Shown here: positions 60,792-60,830 of the stretch, in pieces
How positions within the stretch are numbered: position 1 is the stretch's first letter
How the letters are laid out: each line of letters begins with the position of its first letter
Origin: Paenibacillus sp.
GTDB lineage: Bacteria > Bacillota > Bacilli > Paenibacillales > Paenibacillaceae
Assembly (NCBI GenBank): GCA_023512345.1
Contig: JAILZT010000030.1
Coordinates: forward strand, 1-60,830
DNA length: 60,830 nucleotides
Direction of reading: 5' to 3'
The notes under the pieces: model-generated
Told to the model about the DNA's origin: nothing
The model's database searches: none
What the model saw: the letters and a program-made list of their open reading frames with translations, nothing else
Program-made: the position numbers and the translations under genes

Positions 60792-60830
60792 CTTATTCCG
60801 GCCAAGAAATGTTGATGCCGAGCTCGAAAA

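Noticed and set aside
1..60830. Mobile elements, prophage or CRISPR array
   Set aside because: No transposase, integrase, terminal inverted repeat pair or regularly spaced repeat array was seen.

Overview
This 60.8 kb window looks like a low-to-mid-GC, endospore-forming Firmicute of the Paenibacillus type (Bacillales). The assignment rests on gene content and order. From gin to lysS the genes follow the Bacillus subtilis csfB-yaaO-tmk ... greA-lysS core region almost step by step, and sporulation genes are spread through it (gin, abrB, yabG, sspF, spoVG, fin, spoVT, yabP, yabQ, spoIIE). It is a conserved housekeeping region. I saw no insertion sequence, prophage, CRISPR array or tRNA. The window opens on the 3' end of a 5S rRNA gene and closes on a strong rRNA-type promoter, so it probably lies between two rRNA operons.

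Layout: (1) 1-1.3 kb: 5S end, a lipoprotein and a minus-strand membrane protein. (2) 1.4-9.2 kb: gin, yaaO, tmk, darA, yaaR, holB, ricT, yabA, yabB, rsmI (replication, c-di-AMP sensing, RNA modification). (3) 9.3-12 kb: abrB on the minus strand with a Spo0A-box promoter, an HD hydrolase and tatD. (4) 12.2-16.5 kb: a c-di-AMP (ydaO/yuaA) riboswitch with terminator ahead of the cell-wall gene yabE, then rnmV, rsmA, yabG. (5) 16.6-22.4 kb: veg, sspF, ispE, purR, spoVG, glmU, prs. (6) 22.5-33.6 kb: a small minus-strand gene, pth, fin, mfd, a PrsA-like foldase, spoVT, yabM, yabN, HU, rqcP. (7) 33.7-42.3 kb: yabP, yabQ, divIC, yabR, spoIIE, yabS, yabT, tilS, hpt. (8) 42.4-52 kb: ftsH, nadABC, coaX, hslO, a second foldase, cysK. 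(9) 52-60.7 kb: the folate block pabB-pabA-pabC-folP-folB-folK, yazB, dusB, greA, lysS.

The most informative signals are regulatory. They are a sigma-H promoter and two exact Spo0A boxes before spoVG; Spo0A boxes in a shared 14-bp repeat before abrB and the HD gene; sigma-G promoters for sspF and spoVT; a PurBox-like pair before purR; twin perfect sigma-A promoters before veg; a perfect one before greA; and a three-stem structured leader ending in a U-run before cysK. Two GC-rich islands, in yaaO and in yabM with its downstream gap, stand out in composition. No wholly new multi-gene system is evident. The best candidates for something undescribed are the cysK leader RNA, short leader ORFs before ricT and yabE, and the GC islands. 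Promoter, operator and RNA-structure calls were made by eye from consensus matches.
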